A stretch of 64,000 bases of DNA, taken from Cnuibacter physcomitrellae (GTDB lineage: Bacteria; Actinomycetota; Actinomycetes; Actinomycetales; Microbacteriaceae). Below are positions 17,278-25,575 of this stretch, one piece after another. Positions within the stretch are counted from its first letter, which is position 1; each line of letters begins with the position of its first letter. A model generated the notes under the pieces. That model had not been told where the DNA came from. It saw only the letters and a program-made list of their open reading frames with translations, and ran no database searches. Where the stretch lies: assembly GCF_014640535.1 (NCBI RefSeq), contig NZ_BMHD01000001.1:2965474-3029473 (forward strand), in the 5' to 3' direction. The translations under genes were made by a program, and so were the position numbers.

Positions 17278-18342
17278 TCAGCTGGCGGGCGGGGTGATGA
17301 CGCAGCCCCACATGTCCTCGGAGCGGTCGCCGAAGTTCGCGGCGGTGAGCGCGAAGCCGGGGTCGACGATGGTCTGGTCGGGCTTGCTGTCGCCGTCCTG
17401 GATCGCCGTGCCGAGAGCGTCGAGCAGCGCGGAGGCCTCGGAGAAGAGGTCCTGCACGCCGGTCGCGTCGACGTACCCGGTCTCGATCAGACCGCAGGCG
17501 CGGTTGTCGCCGTCGAGGCCGCCCATGATGACGTGCCCCTCCTCGCCGACCGCCTTCCACTTGCCGAGCGGCTCGAGCACGGCCTGGATCTGCGGGAACA
17601 GGAAGTCGCTCGAGGTGAAGAGGACGTCGACGTTCGGGTTGGCCTGCATGGCCGCCTGGAGGTTCGCCTGGCCGGTCGCCGCATCCCAGTTGGTCTGCAC
17701 CTCGATCGGGGTGAGGAACAGGTCGGGGTTGGCGTCGACGATCTCGTAGAAGCCGTTCCGGCGCTCCACCGCGTTCTGGTCGCTGAGGTTGCCGACCATG
17801 ATGAGCGGCTGCACCGGGCGGCCGAGCTTGGTCGCCTCGTCCGCGAGGTACTGCACGGTCTGGGCGGCGACGTCGCGGTTGTCGGCGACCGAGATGATGG
17901 CGGCGCCGTCCTCGGTGGCGGGCGGGCGGTTGAAGATGCCGATCGGGATGTCGGCGTCGTTCGCCTCCTTGATGATCGTGTTCGCGCTCGATCCGTCCTC
18001 GGGGATGACGATGATGCCGTCGACGCCCTGGGTGATGCAGTCCCGCACCTGCTCGAGCTGGCGGTTGGGGTCCTCGTTCGAGTTGTGCTCGATGACGGTG
18101 GCGTTGGCCGCCGAGAGCGAGTCGCTGATCGACTTGATGCCCGCCGCCCAGAACTCGGTCTCGCTTCCCGAGAAGCCGAAGCAGATGCGCTTGCCGCTCA
18201 GGTCGGTGCTGACGTCGACGCTGATGTCCTGGTCGGCGGCGGCGGTGCTCCCGCCGGTGCCGCCGGTGGTGCCGCAGGCGGTCAGTGCGGTGAGCACGGC
18301 GAGGGCTGCTGCCCCCGCGGTGAGTGCGCGGAATCGTGTCAC
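17278..18342 (-). CDS. sugar ABC transporter substrate-binding lipoprotein
   Basis: 354 residues from GTG 18342, chosen because AAGGAGG lies upstream and the reading begins with a lipoprotein signal, MTRFRALTAG then a hydrophobic stretch and lipobox LTAC (Cys23). The mature part is a periplasmic-binding-protein type 1 fold (QVRDCITQGVDGIIVIPED and DNRACGLIETGYVDATG). It is the first gene of the eight-gene apionate operon and defines its specificity; D-apiose or D-apionate is inferred from the enzymes. Confidence 0.88.
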   Translation of the reverse strand: MTRFRALTAGAAALAVLTALTACGTTGGTGGSTAAADQDISVDVSTDLSGKRICFGFSGSETEFWAAGIKSISDSLSAANATVIEHNSNEDPNRQLEQVRDCITQGVDGIIVIPEDGSSANTIIKEANDADIPIGIFNRPPATEDGAAIISVADNRDVAAQTVQYLADEATKLGRPVQPLIMVGNLSDQNAVERRNGFYEIVDANPDLFLTPIEVQTNWDAATGQANLQAAMQANPNVDVLFTSSDFLFPQIQAVLEPLGKWKAVGEEGHVIMGGLDGDNRACGLIETGYVDATGVQDLFSEASALLDALGTAIQDGDSKPDQTIVDPGFALTAANFGDRSEDMWGCVITPPAS

Positions 18343-18395
18343 GAGGCCTCCTTGACTCGGAATGCGGCAAACCACTGTGCCGCTGGTCCCCGACA

Positions 18396-18424
18396 CCATA
18401 ACGATATGTTCCGCGCGATTGCAA
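18396..18424 (-). promoter_or_regulatory. predicted promoter of the apionate transport/catabolic operon
   Basis: On the minus strand TTGCAA (18424-18419) and TTATGG (18401-18396) are separated by 17 bp and lie 54 bp upstream of the binding-protein start. The operator at 18457-18468 is about 33 bp upstream of this -35. Confidence 0.45.
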
Positions 18425-18456
18425 GCCGAGAAGCGCATCCACAAGTAGCGTTGTGC

Positions 18457-18468
18457 TTGGTATACCAA
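18457..18468. promoter_or_regulatory. FCD/GntR-type operator
   Basis: Perfect 12-bp palindrome TTGGTATACCAA, matching the TGGTnnACCA core bound by FadR-subfamily GntR regulators. It lies in the shared region between the binding-protein gene and the divergent GntR gene. It exactly fills the spacer between TTGTGC (18451-18456) and CATGTT (18473-18478), a plausible promoter for the regulator, so autoregulation is likely. Confidence 0.7.
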
Positions 18469-18528
18469 AGACCATGTTACGATCGGCGCGACTCATCGAC
18501 GAAGATGGGCTCGAGGAGAGAGAGGGTC

Positions 18529-19248
18529 ATGGGCGACTTCGGACCACTGACGCGCCAGCCGTCGTTGTCGACGCGGGTCTCCGAGGAGCTGCTCGAGGCC
18601 ATCGCCTCGGGACGCTTCCGTCCGGGGGAGCGCCTGCCGAGCGAACGCGAGATGAGTGACCGCTTCGGCGTCTCCCGCACGGTCATCCGCGAGGCGATCC
18701 GATCGCTCTACGCGAAGGGTGTGCTCGAGGTCTCCGAGGGCAGGGGCACCCAGATCGCGACCGTGTCGTCCACGCGGGTCACCGAGGCGCTCGAGCTCTA
18801 CCTCCGGGGTGCGCAGTCGCAGGAGCTCCTCCGCCCCGAGCACATCGCCGAGGTGCGCGAGACCCTCGAGACCCGGCTGGTCGAGCTGGCATGCGAGCGC
18901 GCCACGGAGGAGGACCTCGAGGCCATCGCCGCGGAGCACGAGCGGATGGCGACGGCCCGCGACCCCCAGGCGGCGGCCGCGCACGACGCCGAGTTCCACC
19001 GATTGCTCGCGCGCTCGACGCACAACGCCCTGTTCCTCACCCTCATCGAGTCGATCAACGCGACCATGAAGGCGATCCGCTCCACCAGCCTCGCGCTCGA
19101 GGGGCGGCTGCCGGTCGCGCTCAAGGAGCACGCCGCCGTCCTCGATGCCGTGCGGGCCCGCGACCCCGAGGCGGCGCGCCTGGCCATGAGGCGGCATCTC
19201 GACGGATCGCAGCGCTTCTACGGCGACGGTGCGGAGATCGAGCCGTGA
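18529..19248 (+). CDS. FCD-domain GntR family transcriptional regulator
   Basis: 239 residues from ATG 18529 with GAGGAGAGAGAGGG upstream. The N-terminal winged helix has RLPSEREMSDRFGVSRTVIR; the C-terminal FCD domain has EVRETLETRLVELACERA, HDAEFHRLLA and a closing HLDGSQRFY. FCD regulators respond to small acids and usually repress. It faces the apionate operon across a palindromic operator and is translationally coupled to the SDR gene (GTGA overlap), so it is the likely pathway regulator. Confidence 0.9.
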   Translation: MGDFGPLTRQPSLSTRVSEELLEAIASGRFRPGERLPSEREMSDRFGVSRTVIREAIRSLYAKGVLEVSEGRGTQIATVSSTRVTEALELYLRGAQSQELLRPEHIAEVRETLETRLVELACERATEEDLEAIAAEHERMATARDPQAAAAHDAEFHRLLARSTHNALFLTLIESINATMKAIRSTSLALEGRLPVALKEHAAVLDAVRARDPEAARLAMRRHLDGSQRFYGDGAEIEP

Positions 19249-19991
19249 GCGGCCGTCTCGACGGCAAGGTCGCCCTGGTCACGGGAGCGGCCTCCGGCAT
19301 CGGGCTGGCGACGGCCCTCCGCTTCGCCCGCGAGGGTGCGACCGTCTTCGGGCTCGATCGCGACGGCGACCGTCTCCGCGAGGCCCTCGGGTCGGACGCC
19401 CGTGCGGTGATCGCCGACATCACCGACGAGGGGTCGGTGGCGGCCGCCTACTCCTCGCTGCTGGAGCAGACCGGCCGTCTCGACGTCGTCGTCGCCAACG
19501 CGGGAGTGCAGCTGTTCGGCCAGGACTCCCCGATCGACTCGCTGGACCTCGCCGTCTGGCAGCGCACGGTCGACATCAACCTCACCGGGACGTTCCTCAC
19601 GGTCAAGCACGCGGTGAGGAGCATGCTGACGACGGGCGGCGCCATCCTCATCACCGGCAGTCCGACCGGGCTGACCGGGGAGGGCGCCGGCTACACGGCG
19701 TACTCGACGACCAAGGCCGGCGGCTTCGGGCTGATGCGCACGGTCGCGGCCGACTACGCCTCGGCCGGCATCCGCGTGAACAGCGTCGTGCCCGGGTTCA
19801 CCTCGACGCCGTTGGTGTCGACCCTCGCCGACGACGCCGAGTCGCGCGCGCAGATCGTCTCGCGCGTGCCCCTCGGCCGGGCAGGCACGCCCGACGACGT
19901 CGCGAGCATGATGGTCTACCTCGCGTCCGATGAGGCCGCCTTCACCACGGGCAGCACCTACTTCATCGACGGCGGCATGACGGCCCTCTGA
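19245..19991 (+). CDS. short-chain dehydrogenase, candidate sugar dehydrogenase of the apiose pathway
   Basis: 248 residues from GTG 19245, overlapping the regulator stop. Classical SDR motifs: TGAASGIG (cofactor), NAG in VVANAGVQ, Ser in ITGSPTG, Tyr/Lys in YTAYSTTKAG, and a C-terminal STYFIDGGMT. No Gfo/Idh-type D-apiose dehydrogenase (ApsD) is visible in the window, so this SDR could supply the oxidation to the lactone. That role is inferred from position alone. Confidence 0.82.
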   Translation: MSGRLDGKVALVTGAASGIGLATALRFAREGATVFGLDRDGDRLREALGSDARAVIADITDEGSVAAAYSSLLEQTGRLDVVVANAGVQLFGQDSPIDSLDLAVWQRTVDINLTGTFLTVKHAVRSMLTTGGAILITGSPTGLTGEGAGYTAYSTTKAGGFGLMRTVAADYASAGIRVNSVVPGFTSTPLVSTLADDAESRAQIVSRVPLGRAGTPDDVASMMVYLASDEAAFTTGSTYFIDGGMTAL

Positions 19992-20105
19992 GGAGCGACC
20001 GCGTCCCCTTCCCTCACCTCGCCTCGCCGGTGGCCAGGACGTAGTCGAAGGGGTACCCGCCCTGGACGAAGACGTCCCGAACGCGCGCGGGACTACCCTT
20101 CTCGT

Positions 20106-20399
20106 GTGGAGACGGCGCAGGAGTTCGCGGAGACGTGCCGGGTGCTGTCGCAGCACCTCGCGGAGAACGGGCGCGCGGACTGGGCGGCGACGTTCGAGCG
20201 CCTGGCCGACCGCGCCGAGGAGGCGGACGGCCCCGACCGTGTCCGGGAGGTGGCGTCCGACGCGCTCGCGCTCTACGGCGGGATGGGGAGCTTCGCCGAC
20301 CTCGTGCTCCTGGCGTCGAGCAGCGGCTCCCGCGAGCCCGACGAGCGGCTCGACCGGTTGAGGTCCGCGCTCCACCGGAGCGCCGTGGCCCTGCGCTGA
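20106..20399 (+). CDS. small hypothetical protein
   Basis: 97 residues from GTG 20106, beginning METAQEFAETCRVLSQHLAE. It is predicted almost wholly helical and rich in Ala, Glu and Arg, with no signal peptide or membrane segment and no motif I recognise. Coding is supported by strongly biased third positions and a reasonable gap to both neighbours. It stands alone, converging with the methyltransferase gene. Confidence 0.6.
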   Translation: METAQEFAETCRVLSQHLAENGRADWAATFERLADRAEEADGPDRVREVASDALALYGGMGSFADLVLLASSSGSREPDERLDRLRSALHRSAVALR

Positions 20400-20418
20400 G
20401 CCACGACGCCGGTGGGGG

Positions 20419-21210
20419 TCAGCGGATCCCGTAGAGCACGTGGTCGTCGAGGTATCGCCAGACGGTGCCGGTCTCGGTGAACCCCGCGCTGCGGAGGGTC
20501 GAGAGGTGGAACTCCAGCGACACCTTCGGCGGGGCGATGCGGATGTCGTCGCCCCACACCTCCTCGCGTCGGGCCACCTGGCGGCTGTAGCGCGGCTCGG
20601 CGGCGACGGCGGCCCACCACTCATCCCAGGTGTCGGCGCTCCCGGAGAAGGTCTCCGTCTGCATCCGCTCGTCGTCGGCCGCGGCCACACGCCGGAGGGT
20701 CGGCTCGAGGTGCTCGTCGTAGGACAGGTGGTCGCCGTTGAGCAGGATCCCGCCGGGCGCGAGCAGGTCGGCTGTCCGCCAGTACACGTCGACCAGCTGG
20801 GCGGGCTGCAGCCAGTGCAGGGCGGTGGAGCTGACGATGGCGTCGAAGCGCTCTCCGGCCAGGAGCGGGTGCTCGTCCCAGCCGGGACGTCCGAGGTCGA
20901 CGTCGGCGACGTCGATACGGGGATCCGCCGTAGCGATGTCCGAGGCGATCGCCAGCAGGGCCGGATCCTTGTCGGCCACCACGAGCGAGGCCCGGGGGAC
21001 CGCCGCCAGCACCGCGTGGCCGAGCGAACCCGTGCCGCCGGCGAGGTCGAGGACACGGGGCCGCTCGACGTCCTCCGTCACCGCCTCGACCACCCGGGCG
21101 ATGGTGGCGAAGCGCTCGGCGCGGTGTCGGATGTACCCGGTCTGCTGCGCGTCCCAGCGCTTCGAGAGCTCGCGGGCGAGGGTGGAGGGATCGAGGGTCG
21201 TGTCGGTCAC
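20419..21210 (-). CDS. class I SAM-dependent methyltransferase
   Basis: 263 residues. Motif I is VLDLAGGTGSLG, motif II acidic residue in VVADKDP, and the post-motif VSSTALHWLQPAQLVDVYW typical of small-molecule methyltransferases. Its start overlaps the stop of the ABC ATPase (21210/21207), so it belongs to the metal-transport operon, where it might modify a siderophore or cofactor. That role is speculative. Confidence 0.85.
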   Translation of the reverse strand: MTDTTLDPSTLARELSKRWDAQQTGYIRHRAERFATIARVVEAVTEDVERPRVLDLAGGTGSLGHAVLAAVPRASLVVADKDPALLAIASDIATADPRIDVADVDLGRPGWDEHPLLAGERFDAIVSSTALHWLQPAQLVDVYWRTADLLAPGGILLNGDHLSYDEHLEPTLRRVAAADDERMQTETFSGSADTWDEWWAAVAAEPRYSRQVARREEVWGDDIRIAPPKVSLEFHLSTLRSAGFTETGTVWRYLDDHVLYGIR

Positions 21211-22031
21211 GGTGAGGTCCTTTCGAAGGGAGGGGTGGATGTCGGGGAGAGGTGGGCCTCGGCGCGGTCGAAGCCGAAGAGGAAGGTGTCGCCCTCCCGG
21301 TGCACCGTCGTGCGGACCCCGTAGACCGGGTCGAGCACCGCCGGGGTGAGCACGGAGTCCGGCGGCCCGGACGCGACCACGGCGCCCGCGTCGAGCAGCA
21401 CGATGTGATCGCAGAACCGTGCGGCGAGCTCCAGGTCGTGGAGCACGACGACGACGGTGGGGGCGATCCTCCGCAGCATCGCGAGGGTGTCGAGACGATG
21501 GCGGATGTCGAGATGGTTGGTCGGCTCGTCCAGGAGCGCGTGGGGCGCCCGCTGGGCCGCGGCGCGGGCGAGCGCCACGCGCTGCCGCTCGCCGCCCGAG
21601 AGCGTGACGAGCGGCGAGCGAGCGTGCTCGCCCACGCCCATCGCGATCAGCGCGTCGGCCACGGCGCGATCGGCCGCGTCGCGACCGAGGGGTCCGCGCT
21701 GCACCAGCCCGAGCGCGACCTCGTCGGCCACGGTGACGGTCGGGTCCGTGGCGTCCGAGTGCTGACCGACGAACGCCACGCGGCGAGCGATGTCGCGGCG
21801 CCGGAGACGGCTCACGTCCTCCCCATCCACCCGGACCTCCCCCGAGGCGAGCGGTACGGCGCGGATGAGGGTCCTCAGCAGCGTGCTCTTCCCGCTGCCG
21901 TTGGGGCCGACGATGCCGACGACGGCGCCCGTCGGGACATCGAGGTCGACGCCGGCGGAGGAGGACGACGACTCTCCGCCGAGGAGCGTCCGATCTCCCG
22001 CCCGGACGCGGAGTGCTCGTGCGGTGATCAC
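21207..22031 (-). CDS. FecE/BtuD-type ABC transporter ATP-binding protein
   Basis: 274 residues from GTG 22031. Walker A GPNGSGKST, Q-loop VGQHSD, signature LSGGERQRVALARA and a Walker B ending HALLDEPTNHLD are all present, in the order of siderophore/B12 ATPases. A serine-rich ESSSSSAG stretch sits before the Walker A. No strong ribosome site is visible; the start follows the binding-protein stop by 10 bp and may rely on coupling. Confidence 0.9.
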   Translation of the reverse strand: MITARALRVRAGDRTLLGGESSSSSAGVDLDVPTGAVVGIVGPNGSGKSTLLRTLIRAVPLASGEVRVDGEDVSRLRRRDIARRVAFVGQHSDATDPTVTVADEVALGLVQRGPLGRDAADRAVADALIAMGVGEHARSPLVTLSGGERQRVALARAAAQRAPHALLDEPTNHLDIRHRLDTLAMLRRIAPTVVVVLHDLELAARFCDHIVLLDAGAVVASGPPDSVLTPAVLDPVYGVRTTVHREGDTFLFGFDRAEAHLSPTSTPPFERTSP

Positions 22032-22041
22032 CGGCGACCGG

Positions 22042-23076
22042 TCATCGGAGGCCGGTGAGGAGACCCTTGAGCTGGGCCGGGCCGCGGACGCTGAGCACCG
22101 AGGGCGGGTCGGTGTAGGGGAAGGGCAGCGCGACGACCCTGCCGTTCCGGACCGCGGAGAGGGACTGCGTCCCCGGAGCCGAGGTGAACGAGTCGACGGC
22201 GGACGGGCCGTCGCCGCTCGAGTAGAGGACGACCACCGTCTCGGGATCACGCGACACGAGGTCCTCGACGTTGACGTCGAACACCCGCTGGTCGACATCG
22301 GCGTAGACGTTCGTCAGGCCGGCCGCCTCGAACACCGGGGTGACCATGCTCTGTGCGCCGTAGGGGGAGAGCACCGTGCCGCCGGACGAGACGTAGACGG
22401 CCGCCGCGGTCCCCGCGGACGCCGCAGGGGCGGAGACCGTCTCCGTCAACTCGCCGACGAGCTCGTCGGAGCGCTCCGCCTCGCCCAGGATGGCGCCGTA
22501 GTCGCGCAGCTCCGACCAGACCCGGTCGAAGGTGGCCGGGCCGCTCGTCGACGGGGGATCCGAGCAGTAGGCGGTCGGGGTGTACACAGCGACACCGGCT
22601 GCGGCGAGGGCGGCCCTGTCGACGGCGTTCTCGGGTGAGATGACGAGGTCGGGCTCGGCTCCGAGGATGCTCTCCTGGGACACGATCGATCCGCCCGTGG
22701 AGTTCTTCTCCGTGGACATCGTCTCCAGGCGAGCGAGGGCGTCGTACGTGGACTGCTCGTAGAGACCGGGGGCGGGTTGCGCGGTGATCCCGACGACGCG
22801 GTCGACGGCCCCCAGCGCCTCGAGGTTCGCGAGGGAGTCGTCGTTGACGAGGACGATCCGCTCGGACCGGTGGTCGAGCGTGAGCTCGGTCCCGCAGTTG
22901 CTGATGGTCACCGGGAAGCCCTGGTCAGGGGTGGCGGCGCCAGCGGAATCCGAGCCGGGGGTGGTCCCGCATCCGCTGAGGACGGCCGCGGTCGCGGCCG
23001 CGAGGAGGACGGCGATGCCGGCCGTCGGCGCGGAGGGGTGGCGGCGCGATCGCCGTCGGAGGGTCTGGGCGGTCAT
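22042..23076 (-). CDS. ABC transporter substrate-binding lipoprotein, iron-siderophore type
   Basis: 344 residues with an Arg-rich leader, hydrophobic stretch and lipobox LSGC (Cys36). The mature part is a class III binding protein (FPVTISNCGTELTL, LANLEALGAVDRVVG, EPDLVISPENAV) as in siderophore, haem and B12 importers. Some actinobacterial relatives with an NCG motif have been proposed to carry the cofactor precursor F420-0. The Fur-type box upstream favours a metal complex. The start overlaps the permease stop (ATGA). Confidence 0.85.
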   Translation of the reverse strand: MTAQTLRRRSRRHPSAPTAGIAVLLAAATAAVLSGCGTTPGSDSAGAATPDQGFPVTISNCGTELTLDHRSERIVLVNDDSLANLEALGAVDRVVGITAQPAPGLYEQSTYDALARLETMSTEKNSTGGSIVSQESILGAEPDLVISPENAVDRAALAAAGVAVYTPTAYCSDPPSTSGPATFDRVWSELRDYGAILGEAERSDELVGELTETVSAPAASAGTAAAVYVSSGGTVLSPYGAQSMVTPVFEAAGLTNVYADVDQRVFDVNVEDLVSRDPETVVVLYSSGDGPSAVDSFTSAPGTQSLSAVRNGRVVALPFPYTDPPSVLSVRGPAQLKGLLTGLR

Positions 23077-24203
23077 GGTGTGCTTTCTCTCGGGAGGGAC
23101 AGGGTCTTCGGATGCGGGCGGCCGGCAGGGGCGGGGCCGGAGCGGTGACCGTGACCGCCGCGCAGGAGCAGCAGCAGGACGGGGGCGCCGATCACGCCGG
23201 TGATCACCCCGACGGGGATCTCCTGCGGGGCCAGGGCGGTGCGCGCCACGGTGTCGGCGCAGACCAGGAGCAGCGCGCCGAGCAGAGCCGACGCGGGGAG
23301 GATCGCCCGGTGGCGCGAGCCGACGAGCTGCCGCGCGAGGTGAGGGACGACGAGGCCGAGGAACCCGATCCCCCCGACCCCGGCGACGACGACCCCGACG
23401 GCGGCGCTCGTGGCGGCCATCAGCAGCAGGCGCATCCGCTCGGGGTCGATGCCCACCGACCGGGCCGAGTCGTCACCCGAGGCGAGAGCGTCCAGGAGCG
23501 GGCCGGCGCTCGTGAGTGCGACGAGCGCGAGGACCGTGATCGCCCCGGCCGCGAGGAGGGCGATCGGCTGGACCGACGCGAGCGAGCCCAGGAGCCAGAA
23601 CAGCACCGACCGAGCGGCCTCCGGCGAATCGGACCAGAAGATCAGGAAGCTGGTCACGGCGTTGAGCGCGTAGCCGACGGCGAGTCCGGCGAGCACGATG
23701 CGGAACGGTCCGCGCGTCCCGGCCGTGCTCGAGAGCAGGAGCACGAGGAGGATCGCCGCGACGGCGCCGACGAGCGCACCCCCCGAGAAGAGCAGGGCGC
23801 TGCCGCTGCCGACGACGAGGACCACGACGGCGGCGCCCGTCGACGCGCCCGAGTTGATCCCGAGCAGGTACGGGTCGGCCAGGCCGTTCCGCGCGAGCGC
23901 CTGGAACACCGCGCCCGCGGCGGCGAGCATGGCGCCGGCGACGATCGCCATCAGGATGCGGGGGAGGCGCGTGTTCCAGACGATGGTCTGGGCGGGCCCA
24001 CCGGGGTCGTCGCCGCTGAGCTCGGCGACGATCACCCTGACGACGTCGGCCGGTGCGATCGGGACGGGGCCGATGCAGGCGGCCGCGGTGGCCACGGCGA
24101 CGAGGATGCAGGCGAGCAGCACCAGGGAGAGTGCGACGCGGCGTCGCCGGGCGCGGAATCCACGGGCGATCGACACCGCTGAGACCTCGGACGGGCTGGC
24201 CAT
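23073..24203 (-). CDS. FecCD family ABC transporter permease
   Basis: 376 residues with about ten hydrophobic segments and the FecCD motifs LPRILMAIVAGAMLAAAGAV, NGLADPYLLGINSGA and GFLGLVVPHLARQLVG. First gene of the four-gene operon (permease, binding protein, ATPase, methyltransferase). GGAGAGGGG precedes the ATG, and a Fur-type palindrome lies 23 bp upstream of the start. Confidence 0.92.
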   Translation of the reverse strand: MASPSEVSAVSIARGFRARRRRVALSLVLLACILVAVATAAACIGPVPIAPADVVRVIVAELSGDDPGGPAQTIVWNTRLPRILMAIVAGAMLAAAGAVFQALARNGLADPYLLGINSGASTGAAVVVLVVGSGSALLFSGGALVGAVAAILLVLLLSSTAGTRGPFRIVLAGLAVGYALNAVTSFLIFWSDSPEAARSVLFWLLGSLASVQPIALLAAGAITVLALVALTSAGPLLDALASGDDSARSVGIDPERMRLLLMAATSAAVGVVVAGVGGIGFLGLVVPHLARQLVGSRHRAILPASALLGALLLVCADTVARTALAPQEIPVGVITGVIGAPVLLLLLRGGHGHRSGPAPAGRPHPKTLSLPRESTP

Positions 24204-24225
24204 GCAACCCCTCTCCGGCCGCTAG

Positions 24226-24242
24226 TTGATAATCATTATCAA
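24226..24242. promoter_or_regulatory. Fur-type iron box
   Basis: Palindrome TTGATAATCATTATCAA, perfect 8-bp arms around one base, containing the GATAATnATTATC core of Fur-family sites. It stands directly before the FecCD operon and would give repression in metal-replete cells. The neighbouring A/T-rich stretch is unusual for this GC-rich DNA. Confidence 0.75.
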
Positions 24243-24298
24243 TAGCAGTGGAATAACGCTCTCCGCAAATCGCGCGCGGGAAGGATCACTCTCTTCCC

Positions 24299-24360
24299 CG
24301 TCGAGTGCTCACTTCCTGCGCGATGGGGGAGTGGGTGCAGCAGGAAGTGAGCACTCGACG
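24299..24360. terminator. long palindrome after the MFS gene
   Basis: A perfect 20-bp inverted repeat (24299-24318 against 24341-24360) with a 22-nt loop. The left arm begins CGTCGAGTGCTCAC. It sits 14 bp after the MFS stop on the minus strand and upstream of the iron box. Its core matches the element at 6011-6065, so it belongs to an interspersed palindromic family. Confidence 0.7.
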
Positions 24361-24373
24361 GTCGCGGCGGCGG

Positions 24374-25570
24374 TCAGTCCTTGATCGCCGGGGAGGCGGC
24401 GGGGAGTGAGCGCTCGGGAGAGGAGAGGCGGCGGTAGGCCAGGACGAGCGCGAGCGCGGCGAGGGCGGGGAGGAGGGCGGCGGCCGGAAGGGCCGAGGCG
24501 GGGGCGCCCGCGCCCAGGATGAGGCCGCCCGCTCCGGCGGCGCCGGCGATGCCGAGGTTGAACGCGGAGCTGTTCACCGCGAGGGCGACGTCGGAGGCCG
24601 GCCCCGCCGACTCCCTCGCGACGAGCGCGGAGATGGGCGTGATCGTGGCGAAGTACGCCACCCCCGCCGCCAGCACGGCGACGGCGGCCCACGGCAGGGC
24701 GGCCACCGACCAGAGGGCGGCGAGGGTGACGGCGAGGGCCGCCGAGCTCCAGGTCAGCGCCCGGGCGAGGTCGCGGTCGGCCAGGCGCGCGCCGAGCAGG
24801 TTGCCCACGACGCCGCCCACTCCGTAGAGGAGGAGCACCGCGGGGAGCAGAGCCGGATCGAGCCCGCTGAACCCGGTCAGGAGCGGCGCCACGTACGTCA
24901 TCACGAGCATCGACGCTCCCGCGCAGAGCACGCTCATCCCGATGCCGACCAGCACGCCCGGACGCCTCATCCACCCGAGCTCACCCCGGAGCCGCGAGCG
25001 CGCAGGGGCCGGCAGCGCCGGCAGCCGCAGCATCACGACGACCAGGGCGAGGAGCGCGAGCGCGGCGATGAGCAGGAACGGCGCCCGCCAGCTCGCGAGG
25101 TCGGTGAGCACGATCCCCGCGGGGACCCCCAGCACCGACGCCGCGGTGAGCCCGACGAGCACCATGCCCATCGAGCTGGCCTCCCGTCCCGGGCGTGCGA
25201 GGTGGATGGCGGTGAGCGAGAACCTCACGAGGATCGTCGTGTGGGCGAGCCCCGCGAGCACGCGCGCGACGAAGAGCACCTCGAACGTCGGGGCGCTCGC
25301 GGCGAGGACGTTGGCGGCGGCGTACCAGACGAGCAGCGCGAGGAGGGTGCGCCGGGTGCTCCACCGCGACAGCGCCACGGTCACGAGCGGCCCCAGCACC
25401 GTCACCGTCGCCGCGTAGGCGAGCACCAGCGATCCGACGCCGGCGACCGCGACGCCGGTCCCGGCGGAGATCTGGGGCAGGATGCCGGCCACGACGCTCT
25501 CGGAGGTGCCGAGCGCGAAGGCGCCGATCATGAACCCGACCATGACGGACCGGGTCCTCGTCGCGGGCAC
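24374..25570 (-). CDS. MFS transporter, AraJ-like sugar/drug efflux family
   Basis: 398 residues from GTG 25570; ATG 25543 is an alternative. Twelve hydrophobic segments and the DHA1/AraJ opening GAFALGTSESVVAGILPQIS, with motif A-like SRWSTRRTLL after segment two. Such carriers export sugars or small drugs. The GTG start lies 5 bp after the lactonase-family stop, so it is the last gene of that operon. I prefer the longer start because it keeps positive residues before the first membrane segment. Confidence 0.85.
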   Translation of the reverse strand: MPATRTRSVMVGFMIGAFALGTSESVVAGILPQISAGTGVAVAGVGSLVLAYAATVTVLGPLVTVALSRWSTRRTLLALLVWYAAANVLAASAPTFEVLFVARVLAGLAHTTILVRFSLTAIHLARPGREASSMGMVLVGLTAASVLGVPAGIVLTDLASWRAPFLLIAALALLALVVVMLRLPALPAPARSRLRGELGWMRRPGVLVGIGMSVLCAGASMLVMTYVAPLLTGFSGLDPALLPAVLLLYGVGGVVGNLLGARLADRDLARALTWSSAALAVTLAALWSVAALPWAAVAVLAAGVAYFATITPISALVARESAGPASDVALAVNSSAFNLGIAGAAGAGGLILGAGAPASALPAAALLPALAALALVLAYRRLSSPERSLPAASPAIKD

Positions 25571-25575
25571 GGGGC

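Noticed and set aside
20419-24203. F420-0 transporter cassette
   Set aside because: The binding protein carries an NCG motif seen in proposed F420-0 importers, but no cofE or F420-dependent gene is near and a Fur-type box precedes the operon. Kept as an alternative only.
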